Shown in pieces: positions 7,280 to 10,358 of a DNA stretch of 10,358 nt. The DNA lies in contig JASHQO010000206.1 of assembly GCA_030039105.1 (NCBI GenBank), positions 1 to 10,358 of the forward strand. Reading direction: 5' to 3'. Position 1 is the first letter of the stretch, and the number at the start of each line of letters is the position of its first letter. Under the pieces are notes generated by a model. The model made no database searches and had not been told where the DNA came from. It saw only the letters and a list, made by a program, of their open reading frames with translations. This stretch comes from Xanthobacteraceae bacterium. Lineage in GTDB: Bacteria; Pseudomonadota; Alphaproteobacteria; Rhizobiales; Xanthobacteraceae. The position numbers and the translations under genes were made by a program.

Positions 7280-8028
7280 CAACTCGCCCCCGCCTGCGGC
7301 GGAGAACCGGGCGGCGGCCGGCGGTGGGCGCGGCCGAGATAAGCCTCGATCACGGCGTCCTGCCGGACCACCTGCTCCGGCGTGCCGCTGGCGATGACGT
7401 GGCCCTGGTTGAAGACCAGCACGCGCTTGGTCAGCGTCATGATCACGTCCATGATATGCTCGACGATGACGATGGTGACGCCGGTCTGGTGGACGCGCCG
7501 CACCAGCGCGATCGCTTCCTGCACTTCGGTCGGGGTGAGGCCGGCGAGCGATTCATCGAGCAGCAGCAGGCGCGGCTCGGTGGCTAGCACCTGGGCGATG
7601 CCGAGACGCTTCCGTCCCGGCGTGCCGAGCGATCGTCCGGACTGGTCGGGCCGCAAGCCGGTGAGCTCGACAATGCGGCGGGCGTGATCGCGCGCGTCGT
7701 TGCGGTGCGGATGGCGCAGGAACGCGCCGACCATGACGTTCTCCAGCACCGTCATGTCCTCGAAGGTCGCCGGGACCTGGAAGGTGCGGCCGATTCCGGC
7801 GCGGGCATGAGCCTCCGGAGAAGCGCGGGTCACATCCTTGCCGTCGAACACGACGCGGCCGGTGGTCGGCAGCGTGTCGCCGGCGAGGCAATTGAAGAAC
7901 GTCGACTTGCCGGCGCCGTTCGGACCGATCAGGCCGATGATCTCGCCCTCGTCCACGGTGAGGTCGGCGCCCGACACCGCGAGGAAGCTGCCGAAAGCCT
8001 TCGAGACGTTCTTGGCCTCAAGCAGCAT
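7279..8028 (-). CDS. livG: HAAT-family ABC transporter ATP-binding protein LivG
   Basis: Second cytoplasmic ATPase of the importer, 249 residues. Walker A GPNGAGKST is at 35-43, Q-loop RTFQ at 81-84, Walker B LLLLDES at 154-160 and the H-loop His at 191 (VEHIMDVIM), a LivG hallmark. The signature motif is unusual: SLGTPGRKRLG (133-143) stands where LivG proteins usually have LSYGQQRRLE, or LPLGGRKRLE in one subgroup. Walker B ends in ES instead of EP. The C-terminal tail after residue 233 is rich in Pro, Arg and Gly (RRPPPGSPPQAGAS) and lies beyond the normal fold. The ATG at 8028 is preceded by GAGG about 7 bases upstream and overlaps the end of livM by 11 bp. Nine bases separate its stop from livF. 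Other conserved residues look intact, so an active ATPase is expected. Confidence 0.93.
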   Translation of the reverse strand: MLLEAKNVSKAFGSFLAVSGADLTVDEGEIIGLIGPNGAGKSTFFNCLAGDTLPTTGRVVFDGKDVTRASPEAHARAGIGRTFQVPATFEDMTVLENVMVGAFLRHPHRNDARDHARRIVELTGLRPDQSGRSLGTPGRKRLGIAQVLATEPRLLLLDESLAGLTPTEVQEAIALVRRVHQTGVTIVIVEHIMDVIMTLTKRVLVFNQGHVIASGTPEQVVRQDAVIEAYLGRAHRRPPPGSPPQAGAS

Positions 8029-8995
8029 GGGCGCGCCTCGACCATCGCGGCCTGATGCGATGCCACAGCTCCAACAACCCGCCGGGCTCGAACCGCGCGA
8101 TCAGCACGATAATGCCGCCATAGAGGATGTAAGTGAGGCCCGAGCCGCCGCCGCCGAACCATGTATTGGTCGCGGTCTGCAGCGGAATCAGGATCGCGGC
8201 GCCAAGGAGCGGCCCGAACAGCATGCCGGCGCCGCCGAGCGCGGCGACGATCAGCATCTGCACCGAGACCAGAATGCCGAAGCCGGAATCCGGATCGATG
8301 AATCCGGTCTTGGCGGCGTAGAGCGAGCCCGCGACCGAGGTGAAGGCGGCGCTGAGCGCCAGCGCCTGCAGCTTGGTCCGGCGCACCGACACGCCGAGCG
8401 AACGCGCGGCACGCTCGCTCGCCTTGACGGCACGCAGATAGAAGCCGAAGCGGCGCCGCTCGATGAAAGCGGTCGTCGCCAGCACGATGCCGAGCACGGC
8501 GAGGAAAATATAGTAGTACGGCAATTCGCTGCGGAACGTCAGGTCCCACCAGCCGCGCGCCCGTGCCGGGCCCTGCAGGCCGATGGCGGCGCCGACGAAA
8601 TCCCAGGTGCCGACGAAGATGCGGATCAGCTCGGCGACCGCGATGGTGGCCATGCTGAAGTAATGTCCGGTGAGGCGGAACGTCGGCATGCCGATGACGA
8701 TGGCGAGCGCGATCGCGATCGCGATGCCGAGCGGAATGCCGGCGATCGGCGGCCAGCCGAACAGGGTGTAGAGCAACAGCGGCGCATAGGCGCCGACGCC
8801 GAAGAACATGCTGTGACCGACCGAAACCTGGCCGGCATAGCCGCCGACGATGTTCCACGCCGACGCCGAGATCGCCGCCAGCAGGAAGGTGACGCCGATA
8901 TCGCGATAGAACGCGCCCGTGAAGACAAGCGGAAACGCCAGCAGCGCGGCTGCCAGCAAGACGATGCGCAGATAGGGAGGGAAAGAGCTTTTCAC
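8018..8995 (-). CDS. livM: HAAT-family ABC transporter permease LivM
   Basis: Inner-membrane permease of the importer that forms the translocation channel with LivH. It is 325 residues with many hydrophobic segments. It carries the LivM hallmark GGYAGQVSVGHSMFFGVGAYA and, further on, FRLTGHYFSMATIAVAELIR, the cytoplasmic loop LRAVKASERAARSLGV (the EAA-like loop that contacts the ATPases) and AALGGAGMLFGPLLGAA. The chosen start is GTG at 8995-8993. It overlaps the livH TGA by 4 bp (GTGA, a common translational-coupling arrangement) and has GGGGA a few bases upstream inside livH. An ATG at 9028 would add 11 residues (MAAPARPDGES) and overlap livH by 37 bp; it is possible but less likely. The C-terminus is short and basic (RPRWSRRAHAA). 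Confidence 0.93.
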   Translation of the reverse strand: MKSSFPPYLRIVLLAAALLAFPLVFTGAFYRDIGVTFLLAAISASAWNIVGGYAGQVSVGHSMFFGVGAYAPLLLYTLFGWPPIAGIPLGIAIAIALAIVIGMPTFRLTGHYFSMATIAVAELIRIFVGTWDFVGAAIGLQGPARARGWWDLTFRSELPYYYIFLAVLGIVLATTAFIERRRFGFYLRAVKASERAARSLGVSVRRTKLQALALSAAFTSVAGSLYAAKTGFIDPDSGFGILVSVQMLIVAALGGAGMLFGPLLGAAILIPLQTATNTWFGGGGSGLTYILYGGIIVLIARFEPGGLLELWHRIRPRWSRRAHAA

Positions 8996-9849
8996 GCTTT
9001 CCCCATCAGGCCTTGCGGGCGCAGCCACAACAACGCGACGAACAAGCCGTAGACGACGATGTCCTTATAGATGGCGCCGAGCCAGAACGCGGAAACCGCC
9101 TGAATGAGGCCGGTGATGAGTCCGGCATAGAGCGAGCCGAGCACGCTGCCGAAGCCGCCGAGCGCCACCACCACGAAAGCGATCAGCACGAACGTCTCGC
9201 CGACCGACGGCGACCACGGATAGGCGATCGCCATCAGCGCGCCGGCGATCCCGGCCGCGCCGGCGGACAACCCCCAGGCCAGGGCCTGCATGCGGTCGGG
9301 CCGGATGCCCATCAGCATCGCCGCGGTGCGGTCCTCGGCGACGGCCAGGAGCTTGCTGCCGACCGCGGTGCGGGTGAGCAGAAGATGCAGCCCGATCGTC
9401 AGCACGATCGCGACGATGCCGGCGACGAGTTGCGCCACCGGCAGATAGACGCCGGCGAGACTGACGGTGCCGGACAGCGCGTTCGCCGGCAACGACACGA
9501 AGTTTGCCGAAAAGATCCAGAATGCGGTGTAGCGCAGCAGCAGCGCCAGCCCGAATGTGGAAAGGATTTGCGCCAGCATCGGGCCGCGGATGACGTGACG
9601 GATCAGCGAGAAATAGATGGCGATGCCGAGCACGGCGAGGGCGACGGCGGCGGCAATGCCGAAGATCGCCGGCCCGCCGCCGATATAGACCACAACGAGC
9701 AGCGCCACATACATGCCGAGCATGACGAATTCGCCGTGGGCGAAGTTGATGAAATTCATCATGCCCCAGATCAGCGTGAGGCCCGAGGAGAACAACGCAT
9801 AGATGGCTCCGAGCAGGAGGCCACCGACGATCACTTGCACAGCCACCAT
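8992..9849 (-). CDS. livH: HAAT-family ABC transporter permease LivH
   Basis: Inner-membrane permease, 285 residues, close to the family norm of about 290-310. Near the N-terminus is the LivH signature YALFSSGLTLIWGMMNFINF followed by AHGEFVMLGMY. Later come the cytoplasmic coupling-loop segment LLAVAEDRTAAMLMGIRPDR and the VVALGGFGSVLGSLYAGLI segment. Strongly hydrophobic stretches throughout fit about eight membrane helices. The start is ATG at 9849; the Shine-Dalgarno sequence is poor, and the codons GTG two and four positions later are alternative starts. It follows the substrate-binding gene after a 56-bp gap and overlaps livM by 4 bp, so it is co-transcribed with both. Confidence 0.96.
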   Translation of the reverse strand: MVAVQVIVGGLLLGAIYALFSSGLTLIWGMMNFINFAHGEFVMLGMYVALLVVVYIGGGPAIFGIAAAVALAVLGIAIYFSLIRHVIRGPMLAQILSTFGLALLLRYTAFWIFSANFVSLPANALSGTVSLAGVYLPVAQLVAGIVAIVLTIGLHLLLTRTAVGSKLLAVAEDRTAAMLMGIRPDRMQALAWGLSAGAAGIAGALMAIAYPWSPSVGETFVLIAFVVVALGGFGSVLGSLYAGLITGLIQAVSAFWLGAIYKDIVVYGLFVALLWLRPQGLMGKA

Positions 9850-9905
9850 GGCGGGCTTCGCTCGGAGAGTTCGGTCTCGCTTCGCCTAGCCTTGTGGCGC
9901 GACCG

Positions 9906-10358
9906 TCATTGCGTCCAGCCGCTCATCGGCCATTGCAGCTTGGCTTCGGCGGCCGCGTCGGGCCAGACCAGCTCGTATTGCTTGCCGTGAAGCTGAATCA
10001 GATAAGTCGCCGCCAGGATGTTCTGCCCGGTGTCGTCGAACTTGACCCCCTGATAGCCCATCATCAACTGGTTGGGCTTGAGATCGGTCTTGGTCAGCGC
10101 ATCGCGGATTTTCTCCGGGTCGGTCGACCCGGCGCGGTTGATGGCGTCGGCCAGCGCGAAGAAGCTCTGCATGTCGCGCGCGCTGGTGTCGTCGAGATCG
10201 CGGCCGGTCTTGGCCTTGTACATCTCGTTGATCTTATAGGTCGTCGATCCGGGCTTGCCGATGGCCCAGGCGCTGCGGTTCATGGCGCCCTGGGCGATGT
10301 CGCTGACTGCCGGGATGAAGGACGGATCGGAAAAGCCGCTGTCGTCGCCGAGCACCAT
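9906..10358 (-). CDS. HAAT-family ABC transporter periplasmic substrate-binding protein, partial (5' end outside window)
   Basis: This is the C-terminal 150 residues of a LivK/LivJ-type (Peripla_BP_6) binding protein that captures the solute in the periplasm and delivers it to LivH/LivM. Recognisable features are the helix MQSFFALADAINRAG, then STDPEKIRDALTKTD, the YQGVKFDDTGQN turn (often VRFDENGQN in relatives) and the closing strand IQLHGKQYELVWP. Family members are about 370-420 residues, so roughly 60% of the protein, its signal peptide and the operon promoter lie beyond the right edge. The methionine at the window edge is probably internal. As first gene of the operon, it is probably the most strongly expressed. 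The ligand cannot be predicted from this fragment. Confidence 0.93.
   Translation of the reverse strand: MVLGDDSGFSDPSFIPAVSDIAQGAMNRSAWAIGKPGSTTYKINEMYKAKTGRDLDDTSARDMQSFFALADAINRAGSTDPEKIRDALTKTDLKPNQLMMGYQGVKFDDTGQNILAATYLIQLHGKQYELVWPDAAAEAKLQWPMSGWTQ

Noticed and set aside
8996..9028. An 11-residue N-terminal extension of LivM starting at the ATG at 9028.
   Set aside because: The GTG at 8995 gives the classic 4-bp stop/start overlap with livH, and the extension MAAPARPDGES is unlike LivM N-termini. It is not fully excluded.
9850..9905. Two copies of GCTTCGC (9855-9861 and 9880-9886) between the binding-protein gene and livH, resembling a fragment of the palindrome family.
   Set aside because: They are too short, in direct rather than inverted orientation, and form no convincing hairpin. 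Chance is the simplest explanation.

Overview
The window is GC-rich chromosomal DNA that reads as an alphaproteobacterium of the order Rhizobiales (Hyphomicrobiales), probably near Bradyrhizobium, Rhodopseudomonas or the Xanthobacteraceae. The clues are the base composition, a family of interspersed palindromes (core GTCATTGCGAG...GAAGCAATCC) that is frequent in these genomes, an initiator tRNA with an A-U pair at 29-41, and protein sequences of rhizobial style. The genus cannot be fixed from the sequence alone.

Left half (1-5486), translation genes. The 5' two thirds of gatB (amidotransferase subunit B) runs leftward off the window edge. It diverges from lysS, a class II lysyl-tRNA synthetase, across a 142-bp promoter-containing gap. 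lysS converges on valS, a valyl-tRNA synthetase of the archaeal-like 'type 2' form, and a REP-like palindrome fills the gap between the two gene ends. Upstream of valS, on the same strand, lies the initiator tRNA gene with its own terminator-like hairpin. Only about 20 bases separate that hairpin from the valS start.

Middle (5487-6540). A stand-alone CHAD-domain protein (probable polyphosphate-binding protein) is encoded on the plus strand, divergent from the tRNA gene and convergent with the transporter operon to its right.

Right half (6541-10358). This is a complete membrane and ATPase set of a LivKHMGF-type (HAAT) ABC importer on the minus strand, in the order substrate-binding protein (only its C-terminal 150 residues lie here), livH, livM, livG, livF. 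The genes are tightly packed or overlapping, so they are almost certainly one operon with its promoter beyond the right edge. The solute is unknown: the family takes up branched-chain amino acids but also urea, amides and aromatic acids.

No defence system, prophage, CRISPR array, insertion sequence or clearly undescribed system is visible. No gene-free stretch exceeds 300 bases. The points most worth a second look are the two synthetases, which are not the usual alphaproteobacterial forms, the tRNA-fMet/hairpin/valS arrangement, the altered 3GC stem of the initiator tRNA, the asymmetric palindrome, and the degenerate ABC signature in LivG.
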